This document shows positions 54,313 to 64,000 of a stretch of 64,000 bases of DNA, in pieces (within the stretch, counting starts at the first letter, position 1; every line of letters begins with the position of its first letter). A program made the position numbers and the translations under genes. Source of the stretch: Shinisaurus crocodilurus (taxonomy: Eukaryota; Chordata; Lepidosauria; Squamata; Shinisauridae); contig CM037877.1 in NCBI GenBank assembly GCA_021292165.1, positions 33,120,197-33,184,196 on the forward strand, read 5' to 3'. The notes under the pieces were generated by a model. That model did not search any database, was not told where the DNA came from, and was given only the letters and a program-made list of their open reading frames with translations.

Positions 54313-55058
54313 CTAGGGAGAGGAAACCAAATGCAGAGTTTCAGAATGGGGGTCACTTGGCTCAACAATACTACAAGTGAGAAGGATCTTGGAATGGTGG
54401 TAGATCACAAACTGAATATGAGCCAGCAATGCGATGTGGCTGCAAAGAGGGCAAATGCTATTTTGGGCTGCATTAATAGAAGTATAGCTTCCAAATCGCG
54501 TGAGGTGATAATTCCCCTTTACTCAGCACTGGTTAGGCCTCATCTTGAGTTCTGCGTCCAGTTCTGGGCACCACACGTTAAGAAGGACTTAAACGAACTG
54601 GAGAGGGTTCAGAGGAGGGCAACAAGGATGATTAAGGGGCTGGAAACAAGGCCCTATGAGGAGAGACTGAAAGAACTGGGCATGTTTAGCCTTCAGAAGA
54701 GGAAACTGAGGGGAGATATGATAGCACTCTTCCAGTACTTAAAAGGTTGTCACACAGAGGAGGGCCAGAATCTCTCCTCGATCATCCCAGTTTGCAGGAC
54801 ACGGAATAATGGGCTCAAGTTACAGGATCCCAGATTCCACCTAAACATCAGGAAAAATTCCCTGACTGTCAGAGCAATAAGACAATGGAACCAACTACCT
54901 TGGGAGGTGGTGGGCTCTCCCAATCTGGAGGCATTCAAGGTGTAGCTGGACAGCCATCTGTCAGGGATGCTTTGACCTGGATTCCTGCATTGAGCAGGGG
55001 GTTGGACTCGATGGCCTGGTAGGCCCATTCCAACTCTACTTTTCTATGATTCTTTATT
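54313..55058 (+). mobile_element. CR1 LINE copy 2, right part
   Basis: Resumes at CTAGGGAGAGGAAACCAAAT and runs to the CR1 3' end. Codons 54331-54945 encode the C-terminal domain with an intact ending (LEAFKV), correcting the shifted end of the copy at window start. The 3' end is TTTTCTATGATTC. Confidence 0.93.
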
Positions 55059-57623
55059 GAATTCCCCTTCAATAAAGGGGAATTACCGAGTAATTCTGGC
55101 GAAATACACTTCTATTTTCAACTACATTTTATTTTAAACTTTTTTTGGCGTTTGCATTTTATGTGTTATTTTCCATTCTGGAAATGATCAACATAAGTGG
55201 AGTAAGTTCATAGCCACCAAGGGTCCTGATGAGTGTGGGAGATTAGGCTTATCACATGTGCTATCACAGGCACTATTGATCCAATGCTGCTGTGCATTGT
55301 ACACAGGTCTAACTTTGAAGACTTCTTGGAAACTTCAGTCAGTACACAGCACAGCTGCTAATCTTGTAACTGGGAAAAGCTGTAAGCATAATCTTATCAG
55401 TGCTTAAACAGCAGTACTGGCTTCTGGTCTGTTTCCGGCCCGATTCAAAATTTTGGTTGTTACCTGGGCCGGATCCGCATTACATGGTATATAGTCAAGT
55501 TAGCAGAACAGTACTGCTATATTCATGTTCCACTTCCACAGTCACTACTCACAGGGCACACTCTCGTTAAATGTACTGCAGTCATCCTGGTTTGCCACCC
55601 CACACCTAACTCCATAGTGGTAGAACTGTGCGTTGCCTTGAACACGCAGGGAAAATGGCCCTTTAAGAGAAAGGGTGTTTTGTGGGTCCCTCATGTATGC
55701 GAAGGTGCGGACAAGCGCAGAACTAAGCGAGATTGTTTTTCTCAAAGCAGTCTTCCTCCCATTCTAAGTTTCCCAAGCACAAACTCCTTTGAAATCAATG
55801 TGATTTACCTGGGAGTAAGGCCAATGAAGAGGATGTGATTTACTTCTGAATAGACATGCTTTTTGGCTAATTTACAGCTTCTTGTTCTCTTACGCTTTAA
55901 GAGAAAAGTGTTTTTTCATTTTGGTTCATCAGCTATGCAAAGGTGTGAAGGAGCGAGATTGTTTTTTTTAAAAAAGGGGGGAAGCTTTTCCTGCCCCCCT
56001 CTCAAAAAAGAAAGAGAAGGAGAAGGGAAGAGACCACCCTCCTCCACCCTCCCATGGGGTGAAGCCAGCAGGATCAACACGCCCTTTCCCCTCCACCCAA
56101 AACCAATTTCCGAAAGCAATCTTCCTCCCGTGCTAAGTTTCCCAAGCACAAGCTCCATTGAAATCAATGATTTACTTCTGAGTAAGGCCATTGAAGCTAA
56201 TGTGATTTACTTCTGAGGAGACATGCATTTTGGCTCATTTACACCTTGTTGTTCTTTGGGCAGGGGGTTGAAAGTGTCACTCACAACTTTCTTTTTTCAG
56301 AGGGGAGGGGAGGGGTGGAAGCACTTTCTCTCCAGTTCACTTTGCAAGAGAGAGAAGCCGTGGGGGGGGGCGGGGAGAGAGGCCGGAAAGCAATCTCTGC
56401 TTTGCCAAAGCCCCGATACAGCTTTGGGAGACTCCGCATTTTCCCCGCCCCTTGAAAACAATTGGCTAACTCTGGTTATGACACTTTCGTGGCCATATCT
56501 TGGACAGGCAATGACAGCGCCAGGTGAGCACACATTAGCTGCGTACTGAGATATAGAACCACAATAATGAAAAAAGCCATAATAAAAGTAGTCCAAGAAA
56601 TCATGGAAGAACAGAAGAATAAGAACTCAAGAGAAACGCAACCAGGATGGAAAAGTGAGAGCTTCATGTGTCTTGCAAATCATAGAAGTGATCCAGTACT
56701 GCAATAAACCTTAGGTGTTGATCTGGCCCTGTAAACCCCTAAATAGCTTCAGGCTCGATTACCTGAAGGATCACCTTCACTGTACAAGCCTGCCTGAACT
56801 CTTTGTTCGTCATCAGAGGCCTTCCTGTGGGGCCGGATCCACACCTAAGGTTTATTGCAGTACTGTATCGCTGCCGTGATTTGTGGGGCACATGACACAT
56901 GCACACACTTTTCAGTGCCGGTCGCGGTAGTCCTGCATACTCGTTCTTTGTTTCTTCCAGAATTTTCCAGACTAGGTTTATCATGTGTCCCCCCCCCCCC
57001 CAGTTATTGCGGTTCTCTGTCACAGTATGCGGCTAGTGTGTACTAAACTTGCGCTGTCGTTGTCCATCCTAGGCGTGGCCACAAAAGTGTCGTCACTGGA
57101 TTTAGCCAATAGTTTTCGAGGGGTGATGGAAATGCAGCATCATGTGTGTCTCCCAAGCTGGTGGCGAAGAGAGGCATCCGCCATTTGTTGTGCAGCAATT
57201 CAACTTCTTAACTGGAAGCTTCTTAATTTTTTGTTTGTTTGTAAATGTTCCTTGCACCTCCACAGCTCTGAGCAGGCTGGTTTGGGGAAGTGCGTGTCAG
57301 TGTTCGTTTTTAAACAATTTTGCTCCTGCGCACGTACACATCTCCACATACGAGGCAGACCAGAAACAAAAAAACCCCATCCTTCTTGTTAGATGGCTGT
57401 TTCCCCTGCGTGTGAAAGGCAATAACCTCAAAATAACCGCCATAGAGTTTGAGAGGGGACAGGAGTGGAAGGCTTTCCCCCTCTTTTTTTAACAGCTGCG
57501 CTCACCCCCTTGCCCAAAGAACAGGGAGCTGTAAATTAGCCAAAGGGCATGTCTGCTCAAAAGAAAATCACATTCTCTCCAATACCCTCACTCCCAAGTG
57601 TATTGATTTAACAGGAGCTTTGT

Positions 57624-58077
57624 CACTGGGTTTGTCAGGCCTTTATCCTAAAAATGGGATGCTTTATTTAGAGTGGTTATCTATCTCTAAATACAGGAGA
57701 ACATTCTCCTTAGCCCGATTTAATGTTCTACCCTCCAAACTTTTGGATGGCAGATACACTAAAATCCCAGTGAAAAACAGATGCTGCCCCTGCAACAACG
57801 AGGAGGTGGAATCTGTTATGCATGTTCTTTTTAACTGCAGTTTCTATCGAGGGGCTAGAGAGACTCTAATACATCCAATCACACAAACTTTCCCTGGACG
57901 GTCTTCAGAGTCTCTTTTGACCATTTTGTTTGATGGCTCAAGTAGTTTAATCACTAAGGAAGTTGCAAAATTCTTGAATGTTGCTATTTTGACTAGGCCT
58001 TCTATGCTTGCCTGATTCAGTTTTATTGTATGTTTTTTATTCTGAGTGTACACCTGAGAGCTGGTATATCTAGTTTG

Positions 58078-58114
<37 letters not shown>

Positions 58115-58138
58115 TGTGGTCGGTAGACTGTAAATAAA

Positions 58139-58169
<31 letters not shown>

Positions 58170-58190
58170 TATACTTAAAAAACAAAACAA
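57624..58190 (+). mobile_element. Non-LTR retrotransposon 3' end, inserted in the foldback
   Basis: An exact 14-bp duplication AACAGGAGCTTTGT (57610-57623 and 58191-58204) flanks it. The open frame to 58015 includes RFNVLPSKLLDGRY and RCCPCNNEEVESVMHVLFNC, a Cys-Cys-x-Cys...His...Cys C-terminal domain found in some LINEs. The 3' end has (TA)n at 58080-58111 and (ATT)n at 58139-58170. It is distinct from CR1, L1, L2 and the 11-bp family. Confidence 0.87.
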
Positions 58191-58954
58191 AACAGGAGCT
58201 TTGTGCTTGGGAAACTCAGAACGGGAGGAACTCTGCTTTGTGAAATTGCATTTGGGTGGAGGGGAGTGGCCCAATGCACTGTATTGGCATATAGAGGAAA
58301 CCACTTCAGCTGTAGTCCTCAGTAACAGAGTGGTCAAACAGGAGCAGGGAGAAGCAGTAGTAGATTATATATAGTGCCATTTATTTAAGACAGTCCATCA
58401 TAGCAATGCAATCTCCCTGTGCAAAAGGAGAGCTTACCATTCCGTCTTTATCAGCAGTTCAAAGTGTAGGAGTAGCGTGCGCGCGCGCGCACACACACGA
58501 GGCACACAGTAATACGAGCCGCTGCTACTGCTGCGGAGTCACAGCCACAGCACAGCTGCTTCAAATAGCTGTGATAACAATGCCTCACCCTGCCAGCACC
58601 TGCAGGCACTCACATGACTGCGTGCTGAGTCATAGTGCTCACTCAGGATGTTGATGTGTAAGCGAAATGTCAACACACTGATCCTACTGGCTTCACCCTG
58701 ACCCCATGGGAGGGCGGCGGCGGCGGTGGCGGCGGCGGCGGCCTCCTTCTTTTTTGTGAGGGGCTGGAGGAGCTTTTTCCTTTCTTTTTTTGCACAGAGA
58801 TGACAACGCAAAATAATTTTTTAAAAGCCCTGTTCAAGGTCAACGGCCAGTTCTACCGCTATAGGAGTTAGGTGTGGGGTGACAAACCGGGATGAGTGCA
58901 GTACATTTGTGCTCTCGACGACTGCAGGTGGCATCGAGAGCACATAGTGCAGGC

Positions 58955-59105
58955 CACATGCTGAAGCTAAGCAGGTATGAGCTGGGTCAGTGCTTGGATG
59001 GGTGGCTGCCTGGGCTCCTGCACTGAGCAGGGGGTTGGACTCGATGGCCTTATAGGCCCCTCCCAACTCTACAGTTCTATGATTTTATGATTCTATGATT
59101 TATCC
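58955..59105 (+). mobile_element. 5S rRNA-like SINE with CR1-like tail
   Basis: GCTGAAGCTAAGCAGGTATG, GCTTGGATGGGTGGCTGCCT (5S boxes A and C), then CTGAGCAGGGGGTTGGACTC and a CR1-type GATTCTATGATT end. This copy joins head and tail without a break and defines the family. Confidence 0.82.
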
Positions 59106-59599
59106 AAAGTGTGCCCAGTGAGTAGTGACTGCGGAATGTGAAAATAGCAGTACCGTTCTGCTAACTTGACAATATACAGTGTAATGTAGATCTGCCCTGG
59201 GTCACACACACTGCCATCTGATGTTAACGGTAGCGACTAGGAAGTAGGCTATCTTGGCTGTGGTGCTCCACATATGGGATATTCCCCAACTATATGGAAT
59301 GGCATGGTGCCAGTTTTGATGTCTTTGGGGTGCCAGGAGAAGATTTTATTTGTTTGGGCATTCCAGCTTGTTTTATAGCGGGTTTTAGTTGTGCTTTTAT
59401 GTTTTCTGCTGGATTTTGCTGCCTTGACTTATTGTTATGGCTCCTGTAATTTTGTATTAATTTAAAATTTGAGTTTAATTGTATTTGCCCAGATATTGGA
59501 ATAGCAAAAGTCAAAAGTTGCCCCTCTTCAAACTAGTTTAGTTCTCTGGGCTTGTTGGTGAGGATGTCCCTGAGTTACCTTTGTACAGAGGTGTGCAAA

Positions 59600-60362
59600 A
59601 TGCTAAGGGTCCCCAATTGTTTTGGGCCAGTGGGCACACACAAAATGGCTGCCATGAGAGGGCTTGCCATTCACAAAATGGTCGCCATGGTAGGCTTGGC
59701 CATTCACAAAACCACCCATTTCCGAAAGGCAAACTGGTGAGGCTAAAAGAAAAGTAACATGCCCAAGAACCTAAGTCCTGAGCTCCAAAACACAAAACCA
59801 CTCTTATGAACCTACAGACACTCATTTCACAGAAGGCGAGAGGATAAGGCTCAGAAACTAGTAGTAACTTGACTAAGTAAATAAGTACAAGACAGAGGTG
59901 AGTCTGAACCCCAAATGCCAGATCACATATTTGCCCCAATGAAGCACAACAAAAGACCCATTTCACAGAAGGCAACGGCTCGAAAACTCGCACACACACA
60001 CACCCCATACCAAAGTAAGCAAGCAATCCAGCCAACGCACACCACACCAACCAACCCGCCAAAACAAAGAAAACTCACACATGGCACAGGCAAAACACAC
60101 CCTTCACGCTCTGCCATCCCCTCTAGCCCCTCAAGATGCTATCCCCATCACCTGCTAGCCCCCCCCCCCGATGCTCCCCATCACCTTCAGCCCACCTTTC
60201 CACTTTTTCTGGGCGGCTGGGCATGCTTCAAGATGAAGTGCTGGGCTCCACTTTTATATTCTTCTTTTTAAAAAAATATAAAAAATAAAGTTGGTGCTCA
60301 AGGCCAGTGCATTGCTTTGCAGCATGCCAGCTTTGTAGTTATTTTTTTTTAAATTAAAAACA

Positions 60363-60413
<51 letters not shown>

Positions 60414-60500
60414 TTTTATAATCATGAAGGGCAGGTGCCATGGGAGATGGCCATGGGGACATAGGTGCCCACGGGCCCCACGTTGGGAACCCCAGTGCTA
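59600..60500. mobile_element. Possible old hAT-like element
   Basis: GGTCCCCAATTGTTTTGGGC near 59608 and GCCCCACGTTGGGAACCCC near 60475 look inverted, each next to GTGGGCAC or GGTGCCCAC. Internally there are CAAAATGGCTGCCATG repeats, an A+C-rich stretch and a (TTTA)n tract (60374-60415). No duplication was confirmed. Confidence 0.35.
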
Positions 60501-60679
60501 GCCGAACCAGCTTTTATAGCCATTTAGATCAGTGCAAATGACCAGTGAGGGGCTAATAGGAATGCAATTTCAAGTTCTTAAGCTTCCAGGCGGCTGGTAG
60601 GTGGGAGAGTTAACTGGAAGCAAGATTCATCAAGGGTCAAACATCCATTTAAAGTTTTTAGATATTTATTTTAGTTCTA

Positions 60680-61690
60680 TGTATAAAAATCCTAGGGCAA
60701 CGAAAAACAGTCAAAGCTAAAATACAAAAAACAAGCCTAGAATAAACCCAATAAATAAGCAGCAGAGAAAATGAATAACCAGCAGTGGACCCAATCCTAT
60801 TCATTGTAGCGGCAACTAACTGCTCATAAATGTCTGGGTAAACAAATGCGACTTAGCCTGGTGCTGCAATGTTAGTAAAGTTGGCTCCAGGCATACCTCT
60901 TGTGGGCGGGTGTTCCAAGATTGGGGTGCCACTACAGAGAAGGCCCTATCCTGTGTCACCACTCGATGTACTTCCTCCAGAGGTAGGACAATGAAACAGG
61001 CCTTTGCCAAGGAACTAAGAGAGCAGGCAGGCTGGGTCCCGTCCCCCCCCCGATATATTATTTATGAATTTAAAAAGATTTACATCCTGCCTTTCTTCAG
61101 CAGAGCACAAGACAATTAACAACAAAGATAACGCCGTAATCTATGTATTTATTTAGTATACTTCTAATCTACCCAACAACTAACATTCTCTGGGCTGATT
61201 ACAACCAGTTAAAAAAATTAAAATACCATTTTAAAACACAGTTAAATTATAAAATACAGTACAAATATTTAAAAGAATGAAATACAATACAATCAACAAT
61301 AAACAGCCCAGGAATGGATAAAACAGCAGTAGAACTACATAGGTCTCTAAAAAGCCTGGGAGAAAAGAAAGGTATTTGCCTGGCACCAAAAAGATAACAA
61401 CATAGGTGCCAGGTGAATCTCTCTGGGGAATTTATTCCACAAGTGGGGTGCCACCACTGAGAAGGCCCTCTCTCTTGTGGCCACCCACCTAGCTTCCTTT
61501 GGTAGGGGCACCTGGAGCAGGGCCACTGAAGATGACCTAAGGGCCTGAACAGGTACATGCAGGAGGAGACATGCCTTAGATACTCTGGTCCCAAGCCATT
61601 TAGGGCTTTAAAGGTCAACACCAACACTTTGAATCGGGCTCAGAAATGGACTGGAAGCCCGTGCAGCTAGCAAAGCACTGGCATTGCATG
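60680..61690 (-). mobile_element. Two L2-like LINE fragments
   Basis: About 60700-61030 and 61140-61690 on the minus strand. Each has the GGTGCCACTACAGAGAAGGC type block. The second also has GGGCTTTAAAGGTCAACACC (LVLTFKAL in reverse) and an AATTAAAATA-rich 3' UTR. Confidence 0.7.
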
Positions 61691-61694
61691 GTTG

Positions 61695-64000
61695 AATTGG
61701 CTGGTCCCAGTTAGTAACCAAGCAGCTACTGTTTTCCCTACAGTAACTGACGTTTCTGAACCATCTTCAAAGGTAGCTCCACATACAAATTTAACCATTT
61801 AAAATATCCCTTCTGATCTTACACTAAAACAGCAGAAGAAAACAACAGAGTATAGCAGCAATGCAAATTATTCACAGATAGTTAATAAAACCAGTTCCAT
61901 AAAACCACAGTTTACAGCCCAAATGTCTTCTTTTAAAAAGGAAGGTTTGTGCCAACTTACAGAAGACCATTAGTGAGTTGGCACGGCAGGCTTTTCTCGG
62001 AAGGGGATTCCAAAGCCTAGGTGCAGCTACCTAAAAGGCTCAGCCTCAACTAAATGTCTTTCTGAGGATGTTGGGGCACATAGGAAGGCCTCTGAAGATG
62101 AGCTCAGTAAACAGAGAGGCTTGCATGGGAGAAGGCTACAAATGAACGGTGTGTATTAATAACACTTTCCATTGGATATAAACAGGAAGCTGTGGTTTAA
62201 AGAAACGGCAATGAAAGTGCTGAAGCTGGTACACGAGGGGAAGAAGGAAGGCATGGACGTCATTGATCAAGCCAAGAACATTATGGGCAAAGGACCAAAG
62301 CTGGCGACCAATACGAGTGCTCCTGGGGCATACTCTCATATGGTCTCATGGGTGGCCATGCGTCCTACTTTACTGACCTCTATTTTGAAGTCATCCTCTG
62401 TCTGAAGGGCTGTTCAGTCCAAGTCCAGTTTAAAGATAAAGAACCATCAGAAGGAGAGCACCAGGAGCCTTGAAGTTGCCCATCAACAACAGCACCTGGA
62501 CAGGAGACTGAGCAGGCCGGCACACAGGTCCCCTGGTCACAGGCTTCCCCACTATGGTGAGATGTATTGTAGTTCAATTTAAATTACAGCAATTATTTCC
62601 AAATTTGAATCCATACGTATAAATGATACATGCAAATTTATATCACCTTTTGTGGTCATGCATTTCCTCCTTTTTGGTGATGTGCAAATGGCCACCCTAG
62701 GTCTGAAGTGTGTGTGTGTGTGTGTGTGTGTGTGGAGTCTCTGCATCTGCACACCAGCTCAGTTATGCCCACTGATATTAACAAATAAAAATCCACCTTG
62801 CTCTCAACAAAGCTGGAGGGATGAGGGAAATGCGGACCTTCTCTGCTGCTTTCACTGTATCCCTGTATTTATTTCATTTCATTTCTATACCGCCCAACAG
62901 CTGAAGCTCTCTGGGCATTTCACAAAACAAAATTTAAAACCATAAAATACAGTAAGATAGTAAAACATAATACATAATCCTTAAGTTTAAAGCAGGATAG
63001 AACCAAAATAAAAGTTAGTAGCAGTGCAAAGATCTAAAAGTGCACTAAGGCTGCAATCTTATATCCACTTACTCAGGAGTAAATAACCTTGAACTCAGTG
63101 GGATTTACTTCTGAGTAGATATGTATAGGATTGCACTGTACCACATTTTCCCCCAGTTCATACAGCTCTGGACAGGAAATGAAGGAGGAGACGCTATCAC
63201 AACTGGCATGTACATTCAATGTTGTAGCAATCAATTGAATTGTTATAGTTTTGCATTAGGTATTCCAGTGTAATGTTATTGACAACATTATATTGTTATC
63301 ATGTATTGTCAAGGGAAGCTATTAGAGAAAAGAAGGCTTCCTTCAGAAAACTGAAGGTTTGCCCAAATGAGGAGAACAAAAGGGAGCACAAACTTGCACA
63401 AGCAAGATGCAAGCAGACAATGGGCAGGTTCTCATGTCACAGCAACCCACCCTGCAAATAAGCTATGCAGGGTGGGTTGTTCGTGAAACAACCCATGGTG
63501 TGCCTGACACACCATCAGCTTCACCGTGGGTTGTCCTCCTCCTTCCCCTGAGTCCTCCAGGCAGTATCCCAGGGGACTTGGCAGCAAAAGCTGCCTTGTC
63601 TCTCTTCCCACTGCAATCGCAGGCACTTTTTTTGCTCACTGCAGATTTTTTCTCCTTCCCCCCCTTTTGTTTCGGAGATTGCTTTTTGCGATTTCCGAAT
63701 TGACACCCAGTGACAACACTCCAATGTGTCCAAGCTTCACATTGGAGGGGCTGTCACTGGTTTGCCTTTTTTTTTGCACCCCATATGTGTACAAATATTT
63801 TAGTATTTTTTAAAAAAGAAAAATGTAGTCGGACTTGCTCACTTGCGGGGGTCTGAACTGGGCAGCCTCACCTGGGCAATGTCCTGTGGGGTGCCTGCTT
63901 TCAAAGTGCAGCAGAGACCCACCATGGACATTGACCCAGGCAATCTGCAAAGAGGTTTATTTTTGACTTTGTTTTCCCATGACAGCTGTCAAAAAGGCAA
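61695..64000. other. No gene recognised; old repeats
   Basis: Holds another L2-like block near 61960-62050, (GT)n at 62709-62733, a SINE-like end near 62870-62930 (CCGCCCAACAGCTGAAGCTC), and a palindromic TTACTC MITE near 63050-63140. A possible CR1 remnant lies at 63313-63420 and a CAACCCACC palindrome near 63440-63530. Confidence 0.45.

Larger units (their letters stand above)
55464..59199. mobile_element. 3.7-kb foldback element
   Basis: Left arm 55464 to about 56750, right arm about 56830-59199. Outer ends CCTGGGCCGGATCCGCATTA and its counterpart TAATGTAGATCTGCCCTGG are inverted. Further matches in order are GTCAAGTTAGCAGAAC, CACCCCACACCTAACTCC, AGTTTCCCAAGCACAA, the TTCTTTGGGCA block, CCTTGAAAACAATTGGCTAA with its complement near 57090-57120, and CCTTAGGTGT at the centre. 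The left arm has a repeated 130-base segment (55750-55880 and 56125-56250). The right arm was later hit by a LINE (57624-58190) and a 5S-like SINE (58955-59105). No transposase seen. Confidence 0.85.

Noticed and set aside
62172..62405. Plus-strand open frame of 77 codons
   Set aside because: No recognisable motif, no splice context, and repeats on either side.
63273..63461. Open frame with REAIREKKASFRKLK
   Set aside because: Resembles the basic linker of a CR1-type ORF2 but is too short and diverged to call firmly.
1..64000. CRISPR arrays, bacterial operons, tRNA or rRNA genes
   Set aside because: Repeats are eukaryotic transposons and microsatellites; the tRNA-like and 5S-like sequences are SINE heads rather than intact genes.

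Overview
This window looks like vertebrate genomic DNA, most likely from a squamate reptile. The evidence is CR1 LINEs with ATTCTATG-type 3' ends, L2- and L1-like LINE ends, several tRNA-derived SINEs, 5S rRNA-like SINEs carrying a CR1-like tail, and many hAT and mariner-like DNA elements, all embedded in long introns of moderate GC. The species call is inference; no bacterial-type gene organisation is present.

The only host gene I can support lies on the minus strand. Eleven exons between 37876 and 12901 splice in a continuous reading frame with GT..AG borders and encode about 587 residues of a class I cytokine receptor. The layout is second cytokine-receptor-homology domain (D2), three further fibronectin III domains (D3 to D5), transmembrane helix, box 1, and a 143-residue tail. 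Each FNIII domain uses two exons with phase 1 outer borders, as is usual in the gp130/IL-12R family. D3 and D4 read most like IL-12 receptor beta 1; D5 and box 1 also resemble IL31RA and gp130. I call it IL12RB1-like. Three less certain exons upstream (40058, 42715, 46366) may hold the N-terminal region. The signal-peptide exon was not identified.

Layout: 1-2034 is a 5'-truncated CR1. 6234-7001 is a hAT-type element built of GAGTCC-rich repeats. 10712-17519 holds three copies of one non-LTR retrotransposon family around the receptor's terminal exon, and a fourth copy sits at 25882-26360; all four have 11-bp target duplications. 18314-22068 holds two copies of a mariner-like element, the second split by a 2.9-kb hAT element that carries a CpG-rich block and the C-terminus of a hAT transposase. 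23551-37876 is the receptor gene body with intronic SINEs and palindromic MITEs. 38000-46400 is mainly L2 and MITE sequence with the candidate N-terminal exons. 50216-55058 is a CR1 split by a 3.7-kb element with terminal inverted repeats that itself carries an L1 end. 55464-59199 is a 3.7-kb foldback element, later hit by a LINE and a 5S-like SINE. 59600-64000 is L2 and other old repeat.

The most unusual items are the receptor tail with a YXXQ motif, the LINE family with invariant 11-bp duplications (one copy twin-primed just past the receptor stop codon), the GAGTCC hAT element, the nested hAT with GC-rich cargo, the 5S-like SINE family and the large foldback.
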